Below are positions 43,994 to 55,999 of a stretch of DNA of 64,000 nt, piece after piece (within the stretch, counting starts at the first letter, position 1; the number at the start of each line of letters is the position of its first letter). Under the pieces are notes generated by a model that made no database searches, was not told where the DNA came from, and saw only the letters and a program-made list of their open reading frames with translations. The stretch comes from Adiantum capillus-veneris (lineage: Eukaryota; Streptophyta; Polypodiopsida; Polypodiales; Pteridaceae), in the NCBI GenBank assembly GCA_014529385.2, contig CM043969.1, positions 29,530,946 through 29,594,945 on the forward strand. The letters run 5' to 3'. The translations under genes and the position numbers were made by a program.

Positions 43994-44725
43994 CACAATG
44001 ATCACAACAATCACTATTGTTTCCTACCATGGCTATGGTTGAATGGTAAATTAGCATCCTTCATGGTGTTTTTCATTTGGAGTTTGATATCTTTCACAAT
44101 GTTTACACAACTCATAATTGATTGTGGTATATTAACAATTTTGGTGTCTTTGCACGTATATCATGGTGTAATGTAGAGGCAAGAAAACCTATATACCAAA
44201 TATACATGGATATTGATGAGAATGATTATGAAGCCTATTTTCCTATCTTATGCATATATCTCTGTTAACTCTTTGAACAATCACCGTTGTTCTAGCATGG
44301 CATGCATGATTTTGGCTTTAAGAACATTTTGTCGAATAGTTTTCTTTATTTAGCGGCCAAATGAAAATTGAACATGAAAATATGCACAAAGGTATAGTTG
44401 TGCATTTAGAGTGTTGTCGTGAATACACAATTATTGATAAGAACAATTACATTTGAAAATCCTTCATACTTCACTACCTTACAAATTTTGGTAGCTCCTT
44501 TATCACCCTTCTATATGCCACATGACCTTGAACAATGGATGTGGTCCCTCGTGCAACTTTTGGTGGTTCCACAACATGGCAAAGATTCTAGAATTAATTT
44601 TACATAATTTTTGAAAAATTATTGACACATTGTGCGTTTGAGTTTGCTTGGGTATAGGTGTATGACTAGCCTAATTCCTAAACATTACCTTAAACTTGTC
44701 TCATGAAACTCTCTATTGGACACGG
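43994..44725. other. AT-rich flank, remnant of E5 upstream region
   Basis: Continues the sequence left of the CACTA element. The last 15 bases before E3 encode the start of the E5 protease active site on the plus strand. No other domain is recognised. Confidence 0.45.
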
Positions 44726-46001
44726 TGTCGGAATGAGTGCGGTCTAGATGGGAAGGTGCAAAACCTTTGGTTGTGAGAGTTCGTGATGAGAGTCACAAAC
44801 ACTTTGTGAAAAACGTTTGTGGAGAATCACAAACCCTCTTTCTATGGGTGACAGAAAATCTAAGAGCGTTCGTGACAGCAAAGTCACAAATCCTCTTTCC
44901 TATCGTGCTTGAAAATTGCTTGTTTTCGTAGTTGAGATTGATAAGAGGATCACCAAACCACATTCAATTTCACTTGAAAAAACCATTTAAAAACACCAAA
45001 GTTTCAGCCATGAAATCTCGACGCTCGTACAAGCACAAATCTCAATCAAAACCCAAACCTCTTTCATGGTATCATGTAACCTCGCCCCCAATTACATAGT
45101 CGTAACATCAAACAACTGAAAGGAATACACGAGCTTCCACCTTCGTGGTGACCATTTTCTGAATTTTCAGAGATTTAAGAGCTTTGAAAGCGAAGCCCAC
45201 ACACCATTTTGATAAGGGGAAACCCTAATTCACTCCCTCACTAGCTCAGATACAAGATTTCGAAGAGGCGGAACTGCCCTACACATAGATTGAGCAACCA
45301 TGGAGCTATTGAACAATAGAGAAAAATTGCTGATTTTATTTGTAAAAATCCCCAGCCCTGGGCTAGCATTTTTACTGTCTCTTCGTTTTCAAACCATTGT
45401 TTTTTTTTTCTCATCTCATATCTTTTGCTTCTATCTCTCTTCCCCACGGCAATATGAGGTGATGTGTCAATTTTTGGGCCATTTTGCCACTTTGGACCAA
45501 AACTAGGCCATTTTCATCTCATTTTTGACCCAAACAATTGTCATTTTTGATGCGAAAAATCCCAAACGGAGTCAAGAAAATCCTTAAATTTGTGGGATCC
45601 CTCGCATAAGCATAAAAAGTATAAATAATCATGATTTTTCATCCATATACCATTTTGCATCACTTTCCATGCAATTAAGCAACGACGCCTGTTAGCTGTT
45701 ATTTTTGGCAGTTTTTGCCCGCATTAGTCTTTGTAGGTGAGATGAGTGTGCCACCATGAAACAATTGGACTATGTACATTGTAAAACAAAATTAGGCATC
45801 TTATCAACTGAAAAAGCACCCAAATGAGCCACATCCAGGGCCACGACTCCCCGGATAGGTATGTACATGATAGCGACCGCAGTAGCCGCTTTAGCATATA
45901 TCACGATATGTACATTATTGTTTTTCTTTCCATGCATCAAGAAGTGTCAAAAGTGAGGTGAATGTTTTTATTTCACACTATGTATGTGCCATGGCACGAC
46001 A
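44726..46001 (-). repeat. E3 3' LTR (1276 bp)
   Basis: Highly similar to the right LTR but ~75 bp longer around 45345-45425. TGTCG/CGACA ends form a short inverted repeat. On the minus strand AGAGGGGGTGGA precedes it as purine tract. Confidence 0.92.
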
Positions 46002-46060
46002 TCCACCCCCTCTGAACCTGCACATCCTCCGGCATGTGCCAACATTTTTCCTGTATAGGT

Positions 46061-47476
46061 TTAATCTTCATTAAGATCCACAAATATTTGGATGTCATTT
46101 TCATCTTCTGCAAAGTTTGGAAAATCATCCTCTGCTTCTTCATCCTCATCTGTAGCAATGTCATTAGATTCTTCATCATCATCTTGTCGTGAATCAAAAG
46201 GATCATTATCATGTCTTCTCTTGAACATCTTGATTCTTTTGCCAGCTATGGGAATTTTAAGCTCTGTTCCATCGAGCTCCCTCAAAGTATATGTAGCATT
46301 TCCATGCACATTTTTGACAACATAGGGACCAAACCACCTTTTTGCAAGTTTTCTTTGTGTGGTGTGTTGGTTGTTAAGGCTACTGTCGTACATTAGGACC
46401 CAATCACCCTCTTCAATAGGCTTTGGTCGAAGCCTATGTCTTTTTATCAAACCTATCTTTATTCTTTAGTCTTGCATCCTTCAATCGAGCTTTAGCAATG
46501 TCTATGTCTTCCTGTCTTCTTTCCAATTGCCTTATGCGCAAAGCAAGTAGATTTTACCTACTTACACCATCTTCCCAAGGTAACATGTTCCAAGCAGGAA
46601 CTACATCCTCAATTGGCATGACTAGCTTCTGACTATACATCAATTCGGTAGGCATGTAACCAGTCACTGAGCTATGAGTTGTACGATCATCTCACAAAGC
46701 ATATGGTAGCAACCTTGGCCACTCACGCATTCTACCTTTGCATGCCTTAGCCAAAGCTTTGACAATAGGAGGATGTCCTCTTTCACTTTTCCCATTTCCC
46801 TATGGATTATAAGCACAAGGGCTAGATTTATACCAATTCTTATAAAGAAATCCCTTGCTTCATCTGCGTCTAACTCACCTCTATCAACAACTATCTTTCC
46901 CACACAACCATAGCGGCAAATTACATCTTCAAGCAAAAATTTACAAACAGCTTCTGTAGTTCTTGTCCTCAATGCACGCCCTTTTACTTGGTTTGTCAAG
47001 TCTTCTCGTGCAAGTACCAAGTATCTCATTTGCCAAAGTCCTAAAGGCATTTTGAGTAGATCAACAACCCATTTATAGTGCATGGCTAATGGGTATGTAG
47101 GATGCAATCCATCATGATGACATACATTGGAATACATTTGGCATGTGACACAAGACTCCACAAAATCCGCTACATCCTTATACATGCCTTTCCACCAATA
47201 TCTCTCTTTCACTTTGAAAAAAGTAGCCCATACACCTCGATGTCTAGCATATAGGCTTTCATGAAGCTCTTTGATAACTTTGAGCTGAGTGGGCTTATCA
47301 CATACTACTTGTAATGGAGTCCCATCTCTTCTTTTAGGATGTTTCCATAAGTAACCATCCCTCAAGAAGAATCCATATGCTTTCTTTCTGATCCTTTTGA
47401 ATTTTGACTCACTCCAATCATCTTGCTTTTGTAAAGTACTCAGGTAGCGACCTATGAGCAACCCATTCATCCTCAT
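46061..47476 (-). pseudogene. E3 integrase
   Basis: Frame 47476-46664 gives the zinc-binding H-x(6)-H...C-V-T-C-Q segment (H-E-S-L-Y-A-R-H-R-G), W-W-K-G-M, then core D-L-L (first Asp), I-V-V-D-R-G (second Asp) and G-K-V-K-E where the Glu should lie. After a break, 46450-46061 gives the C-terminal domain (L-A-K-R-W-F-G-P-Y-V-V, T-Y-T-L-R-E-L-D-G-T, G-K-R-I-K-M-F) and an acidic tail. No chromodomain is seen. The family inserts the DNA copy into chromosomes. Confidence 0.85.
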
Positions 47477-48328
47477 AGAACTCCTCTAAAAAGGATTCAA
47501 GTGAAGATAAAATGCATATATCATCACACTTTGCATGGGAAATTGTGTAGAGTTTTGTGTCCACATCTTCTTCCTCATCAATCATATCATCCTCGTCTTC
47601 ATACCTTACCCTTGAAAGCATATCTTCCATTGCATTATCTTTTCCTGCAATGTGATTCAATTCTAAGTTCAATGACTTTATATAAGCAATCCACCTAAGC
47701 ATAGCAATATCAGGAGTAGAGCAGCTTGCAATCATCCCGAGAAGTGGTAAGCAATTAGTCTCCACAACGACAGATGCTCCAATGAAGTACTCTTTGTCAC
47801 ACTTTAATGCTGTAACCACCCCCATAACTCCCTTTTTACCTGTGGATATGCTCTTTGGCGAGAGCTTAGAACCTTGGCCCCAAACCTCACCACATACATG
47901 TGTTTCTCTACATCGTCTTGTCCTACTGCCCATCCAATTCCCGTTGGACTAGTGTCCACTGTCACAATCACCGGTCTTCCACACTCATAGTCAATCTTCC
48001 TCAAAGTTGGTGAAGACAACAACAATTGCTTCAACTTTCTCATAGCTTCTACATGTAGATCATTCCATTGAAACCTATGATTCTTCCTTAGCAATTGATA
48101 AAGAGGATCTGCAACATGTGCATAATGTGGAATCCATATGAGATAGAAGACACATGCACCTAGAAACCTTCTCACCTCCGTGATATTTATGCATACTTCA
48201 TTCATCCTCTGTATTGCATCCACTTTAGTTGGACAAGGTCGGCGGCCATGAGGATTACAAAGATGTCCCACTATCAATATTTCTTCAACCCCAAACACTG
48301 ACTTTTGCCCAGATAATGTAAGGTTCAC
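47477..48328 (-). pseudogene. E3 RNase H and RT thumb/connection
   Basis: Frame 48328-47804: M-N-L-T-L-S-G-Q-K-S-V-F-G, V-R-R-F-L-G-A, F-Q-W-N-D, then V-T-V-D-T-S-P-T-G-I-G-W (first RNase H Asp) and R-Q-R-A-Y-P-Q-V-K-R-E-L (Glu). Frame 47933-47418 continues with V-V-V-E-T-N-C-L-P-L-L and H-I-A-G-K-D-N-A-M-E-D-M-L-S-R, the usual end of RNase H. One frameshift links them. Confidence 0.85.
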
Positions 48329-48397
48329 TTCTTCCAGCCTTGTTAAAATTCTATCACAATCATTGATGTGGTTTGCTACATATTTACGGCACCCCCT

Positions 48398-48900
48398 CTA
48401 ATCTAGAGCCTCATCTTTTTTAGCTAAGTCGCATCCTTTGATTGGAACGTCATCAAGAAAAGGCATTGTAATTTGAGGTACGAAGTCACGAAGGACTTTG
48501 TTCATACCGTTCATCATGTGCGCAACCGAGTTGGTTGCTCCCTGCGGTAAGGTGCACATCCTTACCAAACCCAAGGGTGTTCTCATGATAGTCAAGTCCC
48601 TGCTTTCCATTGCTAGTTGGAACTGATCATACCGTGAGTACAAATCCCCCATAGAATATATTGCCCTTCCTGAAAATTCTTCTGCAAACTCATCTACAAT
48701 TGGCCCTATACCCATATTCCTGATTGTGACTTTGTTGTGACAGGCTGCATGTCTTGAATGAAGCGTAGAGCTCCATTTTTCTTTGGTACTGTGAACCATC
48801 TGCTTGAGTAGGGGGCACATGAAGGTTCCAATATCCCCATCTTTATCTTTTATTGAGTAAATCTATAAGCTTTGGCAAGAGTGCTTTTGGCACTGGAATT
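48398..48900 (-). pseudogene. E3 reverse transcriptase core
   Basis: Minus strand: N-K-V-T-I-R-N, G-P-I-V-D-E-F, G-D-L-Y-S-R-Y-D-Q-F-Q-L (first catalytic Asp), T-I-M-R-T-P-L-G-L-V, L-P-Q-G-A-T-N-S-V-A-H-M, and M-P-F-L-D-D-V-P-I-K-G (catalytic pair intact). The P-I-K-G ending of the catalytic box differs from the I-L-V-Y-S of most plant Ty3 elements. The remnant at 23970-24700 is a relative. Confidence 0.85.
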
Positions 48901-50160
48901 GGTCGTAGATTCCAAGGCACATGAGATACAGTGAATACTACCATTGGTTCGACTATAGATGGATCCACACACCCTGTCTCATGCGGCTCAAATGCAAAAG
49001 CTTTTCCATGTTTGGAGAGTTTCTGTTCAAAGAATTTTCTTTCAATCTCTATCAAGGAGCCATTGCATCCAACTTTTAACAGCTTCAATGACTCTTGCGT
49101 AAACTTGTGTCCAATTCTTTTTGGATCTTGGAGACTAGGTTGCAAAGAAGCCTGATCCATCGTTTCCTTGCAATCTGTAGGCAAACGAAATGCCACTGGT
49201 TTCACCTTCTTTGCTATAGTTTTGTACTTTGTCTCCACTCGCACTTCTACATCTTTTTGCACATTGAAGAACTCCTCATCTTTGAAAGACTCAATGATTC
49301 TATACATGTCCATAGAAGCTACTTTTACTAGGTCATTTCCTTGTTGGAAACTAGAACTTGTTATAGCATTGAGATCACCTGTAGTATCTACAAAACAAAC
49401 CTCCTCAAAAACACCTGAAATGTACTCGTCTTCATCTAGCAAATTATGGTTTTTGTATTTTCTCTGTACACTATTTACATATTGTTTTTGTCCTTTCTTT
49501 AAATCTCCAAGCATTGTGAAAGATACTGATCCGTCCTTTGCTACTAGGGCACCTGTAGAAAAAGCTTCGTCTCCCTTTGGATCAAGCGAGAACCTTTTTC
49601 TTTCTGTACCACTGTACTCCTGCTTTACAATGGTACTCGGCCAAAACCCCTCATCTCCCTTTGATCTCGAAACTCCTTGCTTGGTTTTGGTAGAGAATGG
49701 TCCCTTAAGCTGTCACGATTTCGCTCATGGTCAACACAAACTATCAAGAATTGAACAGCTCGTTTTCCATCTTTGCTTTTGACCCTGGCATAGGAAGATC
49801 CATCATTCAACACTTTTGTCTCCATTCGCACTGCGGTGATGTATGGTTGTCCAAGGATTAGAGGATAGCTTTCACATCCCCTATGGTTACATTAACATTT
49901 GGACAAGCACCATAGAGATCCGCGGATGCAGCCCTAATCATCCACCCATGGTAAATATCAATTGGCCACTTTCCCTTCATATAGTGACTCTTGGACATGA
50001 GGTTAATCTCTGAACCATGGTCTATCAAGGCCACATAAGGCTCCTCAAGATCTCCCACCTTAAACAAGGTTTCTGTTGTAGCCCTTGCCCAATGGTTTCT
50101 AGAATATATAGTGGCTCTTATGAGTGGCTTCGTTTTCATCTTCATCTTCAAATTTAACAT
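48843..50160 (-). pseudogene. E3 protease and pol linker
   Basis: Frame 50160-49858 has A-L-I-D-H-G-S-E-I-N-L-M, a retropepsin active-site strand in which the usual T or S is His (D-H-G-S). Frames 49831-49625 and 49514-48843 continue to a long linker ending in V-P-W-N-L-R-P-I-P-V-P, just before the RT. Confidence 0.7.
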
Positions 50161-52175
50161 GCCTATTTCTGCCGCCCAAAGACTGGTAGCAGCTTACAAC
50201 ATTCTCATCTTCATCTCTTTGTTGTGCTTGCATCACATGTGTCTTTGAAGCACTCTCTTCAGCCTTTGATTGCATAGACTCTGTTAAAGCTTGTCGCTTT
50301 CTTCTTATGATATCAATGATTTCCTCGTGGAACTCTCTCTTTGCAATGCCAAGGACTTCTCCCAATGTAAACTCCACCTTGCTATTTAAGATCCTTTCCT
50401 CTAAAACTTTCTTTAAATCTGTGGCAGCTTCAAGATCTGATTGTAGCTTGTATAATGGGCTTTTTTCTTTGCTCTTTTCCTTATCTTGCTTTTCCTTTGG
50501 TGCAACATCTCTCATTGGTACTTCTTGTGATGCAGGCTCCCTTGCCATGGGATCTTGAGAGGGACCCAGATCTTTTCTTCCTCCACCTTTAGTAGCCCTC
50601 TTTGAGGGATCTTCATCCCCATTTTCTCTTCTGCATTTTTCTTCAACAAGTCCCTTGTTGCCTCGACAATTTGCAATGTAGGCATGCACTGACAAGGCAT
50701 CTACATGTTCATTCCACTCGATCTCAAGAGGGATACAATCTTCTGCTTCATGTAAGACTTTTAAAGTCAACTTTCCCTTCATAGCTAACTCCATCGCAGA
50801 TGGCCAAACATCTTTACCATCCTCACTCACGTCTTCAATAGATTTTGAGCATGACTTGACCAGCCTTTAAGCCAAATGTTGTTTCTTTAACCATTGAGAT
50901 AGCATGACCGGTTGCCATGTCCTCAACTAGCTTTTTCATTCCTCCTTTGCCAAAGTTGGTCGCCAAGGGCTTCCTTGTTTCACTAAGATGTATCTTTCCT
51001 TCTTTGTAGAAGACAAGATCTTTACCCAAGGCATCTGTGAAGCTTTCACAATCCCTTCTTGGATGATCTGGGCTGTCACACCATATGCACCAATTTACAA
51101 ACCCCTCTCTGTTTTGAGGTCCTGTGACTTGATGATTGTCCAGATGTTTGCCCCTTTTCTTCAACCCTTGCTAGCTTTAATTTTGGCTCGCGTATGCCCT
51201 TCACAAGTTCTTCAAGCATAGATCCATCATCCTTAGAAGCTACAATAGCAGGTTTTGGCTGCTTCTCAGTAATAGCAGAAATTGGAGCACCATTGTTCAC
51301 CACCATCTTGTCTCTTTTACGTGGTATTTTTCCCAACAGGAAGACTATATCTTGTACATCATTCCACCTTGTCTTCAACCCTTGCTTTGTATCTTTGTCT
51401 TTCAAGAGAAGCTCTACTTTTCTTCGATTTCTTTGCCCGCTGCTTCTAGGAAAAGTTCTACCTTCTCCCTATCCAAGGAAGCTTGTTTAGTTTGTGATAG
51501 TTGAGAATAGCGTTGCTCAAACTCTCTGAGAAGCTCTATAGCAGAAATCCCTTCTTTAGGCTTTGCAACCCAATCTAAGAAAGTTCTTTTGGTTACCCTC
51601 TCAGAGTCCTCCATAAAGTAGTCTTCTTTTAGAGCAAGCTTGAATTCCTCCCAATTTCTTCCATGAGCATTTTGAATTGCCTAATACGGTCTCTGATCTA
51701 TAGGACACAAACTAGCTCAAAACTTTGGACCATGTCTTCCTCACACACTGGTTCAACTCCATTTCCTTCATATAATCTCGTAGATACTTTGTGATGTCCT
51801 TGCCATCAAACTGGTTGCTAGCTTTAATTTCAGCTCACGTATGCCCTTCACAAGTTCTTCAAGCATAGACCGATCATCCTTAGAAGCTACAATAGAAGGT
51901 TTAGGCTGCTTCTCAATAATAGCAGGAACTGGAGCACTATTGTTCACCACCATCTTGTCTCTTCTACGTTGTCTTTTTGCCAACAGGGAGACTGCATCTA
52001 GTAGATCATTCCACCTTGTCTTCAAACCTTGCTCTGCATCTTTGTCTTCCAAGAGAAGCTCTAACTTTGCTTCAATTTCTTTGCCCGCTACTTGTAGAAA
52101 AATTTCTACCTTCTCCCTATCCAAGGAAGCTTGTTCAGTTTGTGATAGTTGAGCATAGCCTCACTCAAACTCTCT
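50099..52175 (-). pseudogene. E3 gag, distal part, with a tandem duplication
   Basis: Pieces on the minus strand: capsid-like segment (51770-51414: W-E-E-F-K-L-A-L-K-E-D, T-F-L-D-W-V, E-F-E-Q-R-Y-S-Q-L), helical segment (51405-51180), one zinc knuckle C-I-W-C-D-S-P-D-H-P-R-R-D-C (about 51100-51050), and a charged C-terminus (50830-50099). A ~640-bp part of gag is repeated in tandem: 51166-51814 versus 51815-52175 plus 61354-61660. The second copy is the one E4 entered. Confidence 0.78.
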
Positions 52176-52177
52176 AA

Positions 52178-54308
52178 TGTTGGGGGGTTGTCGCATAGCT
52201 CAATCCACCGACATAATGTCAAACCAATGGATTGATAACCCGGCTAGTGCATGAAGGCATGGAATCACTAGAAATGCAAGAAGAGGATCCTAATCAAGAG
52301 AGTTAAGAAGAGGAGAAAGCTATGGAGAAGGCTAATCACTCAATGCCTACTCTCTAATCTTCTTTAATCTCAACAATCAAGAGGACAATGGGTGCACACT
52401 CTCATCAATCACACACACATCAATCAAAAGCTCAATGAGCTCACAAATAATGTAAAAGTGAAGATAAATGAGAGAGGGAAATACTAATTAGAGACTAATC
52501 AATGCTTAACTAAACAACATAAACACAATTGACAAAGAGAAAGAAGAACAAGAGCATTTAGCTTTCCATTGCATGCCATAGAAAGTAGGTGAGCACAAGA
52601 GGAAGCTCCAACTCCAAACATCTTCACCTCTATCTTCTCTACAAGCTTTCCATGAAAGCTTAACACTAGGTTGGTAACCTAACAGGAAATAAAAGTGTCC
52701 TTTCAAGGTTTTGAAAAAAACCTCCAAAACCATAGTAGATCCACTCATTTTGTAAAATCCTTTCATGAGGTTATAGTTCAAGGCCTACTACACATGGAAA
52801 AAATAAGAAACTTGTAAAATTTCTCATCTTTTGGTCACACCAAGTCTCCAAAGTTGATGGACCAGTACATTTTCATCAAAACAGTCATTTCTTATGTTTT
52901 GTTGCATAAAAGTAAGATTAGGGATTTTTGTCGGACTTGAGATAAATTCCCTAGTTAACTTCAATGGGTTGGTGATCAGAACATATGATTGCTTCTCACT
53001 CACTATTTTTTGTTTTTCCAAAAGAAATAGGTACAAAAAAGGTTGAATTTTTACCATTCTGCAAACCTATCATCAAAGTTTCTATAGCCACGCTCAATAC
53101 AAATAATATATTCATGTTTTCTTAGTTCCCTATTGTCCTTTAGGTTCATAAGGAGCCATGGAGCATGTCAAAAGAATAATATATCTCTTACCAAGGGGAA
53201 TCTTGGGGACAAAGATGAAGTGCTAAATACAGCAAACATGAAAAAACTGGGTTCAACATTATGAGTTGTAGAATCCCATAGAAACTATTCAATATCTAGC
53301 CAAATTTGATCCTTATGACTAGATACGGTTACTACCTACAAAATGCATGTAGTTGTCACAAGAAACTAACAATATTGAAAAAGCTATACTTGATATACTA
53401 GAATGTTTCGTTTTCTTCTATAATTGAAAAAATCAACCATCATTGTCTACTATGCAAAATAGGGTATTAGGTGCCCCAAAACTCAAGGAATATTAGCTTT
53501 ATGTTACAATATGCGACATAGAAAATCAAAACTGCATTTGGATATCATGAAAGCCACCAAAAAAATCATAGAAGAGCTAAAATTGGCTAAAAAATAGGAT
53601 TTGATAATTTTTGTAATTTGGTCATAACTTACAACTTTAAAATTTATTCCTCCCTAGAAGCATCAGGACATGTTGGGGACTACTAGAGATAGTTCTCTAG
53701 CATTATAGACCTCACAAACATGAATTCTAGAGTGGTATAGTTGCAAAAAGTTGAAAAAAGACAAAAACAGGACCCGTTTTTTCACACAGTTTAGGTTGTG
53801 AAATGTTGTGCAAGGACAAGGTTAAAGATGGAATTGATATTCCAAAAAAATGTCAAGTTTTTTTCAGCTCATGAGACAAATTTCTAGACAGATAGCACCT
53901 CAAAATCCATTTTGAAACTCTTGACATAATTCAAAGAAAATGGTCACTTAACAGGACATAAAAGTGTCCCAGGACATAAAAGTGTCCCATTACCAACCTA
54001 GTGTTAACTCACCTGAGGATCCCTAAAAAATGACCTAACTTTCACTTTTATACCTAGGGCATAAAAAATATGTCCGGCTGCCCATGAGATGCATAGAATT
54101 GTGTGCATCTCTATAGCTCCTAGGCATCATGGTAACATCAAATATACAAGCTGGAACTCATGTAGAGCCCGTAAATATGTCAAAAGTACATATACAAAAT
54201 GATGTGTCTGTCAAAAAATGAAGCAATGTATGCTAATACATCATAAGCATATGCTAAAAATAGCATAGCTGAAGGTCATCTGCTACTTTGTGTTTGCGCT
54301 ACCAAACA
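52178..54308 (-). repeat. E4 3' LTR, interrupted by a TIR transposon
   Basis: Without the insert (52664-54003 and the 4-bp duplication) it is about 787 bp and closely matches the right LTR. TATA at 54046-54053 on the minus strand in the context CCCTAGGTATAAAAGTGAAA. Confidence 0.9.
52664..54003. mobile_element. Non-autonomous TIR DNA transposon, 1340 bp
   Basis: Ends are CACTAGGTTGGTAA and TTACCAACCTAGTG, a perfect 14-bp inverted repeat. TTAA lies on both sides. The other E4 LTR shows the empty site with a single TTAA. Near the ends are copies of GGACATAAAAGTGTCC (53951-53989, two) and GGAAATAAAAGTGTCC (52685-52700), each a near palindrome. No transposase. CACTA-like ends but a TTAA duplication make the superfamily uncertain. 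Confidence 0.85.
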
Positions 54309-55999
54309 CTGCCCCCCTCCTAAGCTTTGTCGTCCCTGACAAAGCCATGTCATGGTAGATGCTATGTGAATAATGGACTTGAAAAAGAAAAAGGCAATGA
54401 GGTAGCAAGCTGAATCATATGGCAATAAAGCATAAAGGAAAAGAAAATCATGTATGTGGTAATGAATGAATACAAATAATTATGGAATGCTACACTGCCA
54501 TTAAGGACAAATAAATTGCACTTGCTGAAATTAATTAATCAAAAGTTTTGAGCTTATGGATGAGTCTATCAATTAGTTAACTACAACTAAAGGTTAAAAC
54601 AATTACTCTAGTACTAGCTAAGTTAGAAAGATTATCTAAATGTAAGATTCCCTATTTATGTTTTTTAGCTTTGATTAGCTTACTAATTCTCACAACTCCG
54701 AACAAAAGCTTGAATTTTTTACTTGAAGCTCAATAGAAGTCTTTTTCATGTCTTTTTTTCTTTCTTTTCATTTTTCTTTTCTTTTTTTTCTTTTTAAAGC
54801 ATGTGTGTTTATTTTGTATGCCTGGGGCTTTTTGCTTCTCAAAGAAAAGCGCCCACACTGGGAACCTCTAGGAGTCTAATACCATAGGCAATACAATGAA
54901 GCTGAGATTTCTCTTCCAACTTTTGCTTCCATTTCCTTTGTATTCTCACTAGTGGTTGTTGTTGTTTGAGTGAGCAAGCCTCTCTATGCTTAAAACACTC
55001 CTAAGGTCTCAAACACTCAAATAATATTTCCAACTAAAACTAGTGGTCAAGTGAATTGGTTAACCTAAAGTCACAGTCTCCTAACATCAAGGCTCATCAA
55101 TAAGATTAAACTTAAGGTCAATTAACTAAAGAAAAGGCAAGTTTATACATCTTTAATGGCAGATAACAAAACCTATCTAAATGCACTCGATCAAACCATG
55201 GAATACGACAATCAGCAAACATAAATTTCCACAAACATAAATCTCCACAAACATAAATCATGGAAAGTAGTACACCTGGAGATATGCGCTGCATATCCTC
55301 AATAGCCAAGGAAGAAAACATGTGAAGCTGGAGCTCAAGATGTCCATGCTGTGTGAAAGCTAAAGTCCATCTATGTTGCAAAATCATAAACAAAACACTA
55401 CCACCTAGAAAGGTGTGTCAGCATAGAAGTGGAAGGTTTATTACCTAAACACAAATAAAAATAAATCCTAAACTAAGGTCTCAAACCTGGATGTCTAGAG
55501 GGAAAAAACCGAAAGGGAAAAAAGTGCCTCTAACATATGCGCATGTATCTAGTGCACCATAGTCAATCTGTACAAGTCAAGGGTCTGGTGCAACTAGGAG
55601 GGATAAGAGAAATCTCTCCAAACAATAAAACATGTAGTCTCCTAGCTCTCTCTATAATGGTCATCAACTGGCTAGTACCTAGCTCCATGTCAATGGTAGA
55701 ATCTATAGCACAACTAAAGGATCTAGGGATAACATCAATCTGTGACTGTGTGGTCAATGAACTATGTGGCTCAAGATCCCTGAATGGCTGACTCTTGCCA
55801 AGCTCTAAGTGAACAACATGGTCAATGGAAACCTCAGACAAGCTATGACTAGTGTCAACCTGTGATGTGATAGGTGGTCAGCTCTTTGGTAGCTAAATCT
55901 TCAATCCCTTCAATCTCATGAGGAGGTCATTGGGATATTTCTTCACATGTGAATGTAAAGATCTCTCTCTCTGACAGAGTCTCTGTGGTCGTGGTCTCT
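54309..55999 (-). other. E4 3' noncoding region
   Basis: Starts with the purine tract (minus strand AGGAGGGGGGCAG) and holds the conserved block. Otherwise AT-rich without recognised coding sequence. Confidence 0.6.
54802..54919 (-). ncRNA. Conserved 3' noncoding block (E4 copy)
   Basis: Matches the E1/E2 block at about 90 percent, lacking a 21-base segment after GGCAATAC. The second hairpin (CCCA-CAC-TGGG) is unchanged; the first keeps its stem with one mismatch. Confidence 0.5.

Noticed and set aside
44726-46001. Open frames inside the E3 LTRs (44737-44931, 61886-62080)
   Set aside because: Present in both LTR copies only because the LTRs are duplicates; on the opposite strand to the element and without a start context.
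52824-53057. Possible transposase fragment inside the TIR element
   Set aside because: No catalytic motif; composition like random AT-rich translation.
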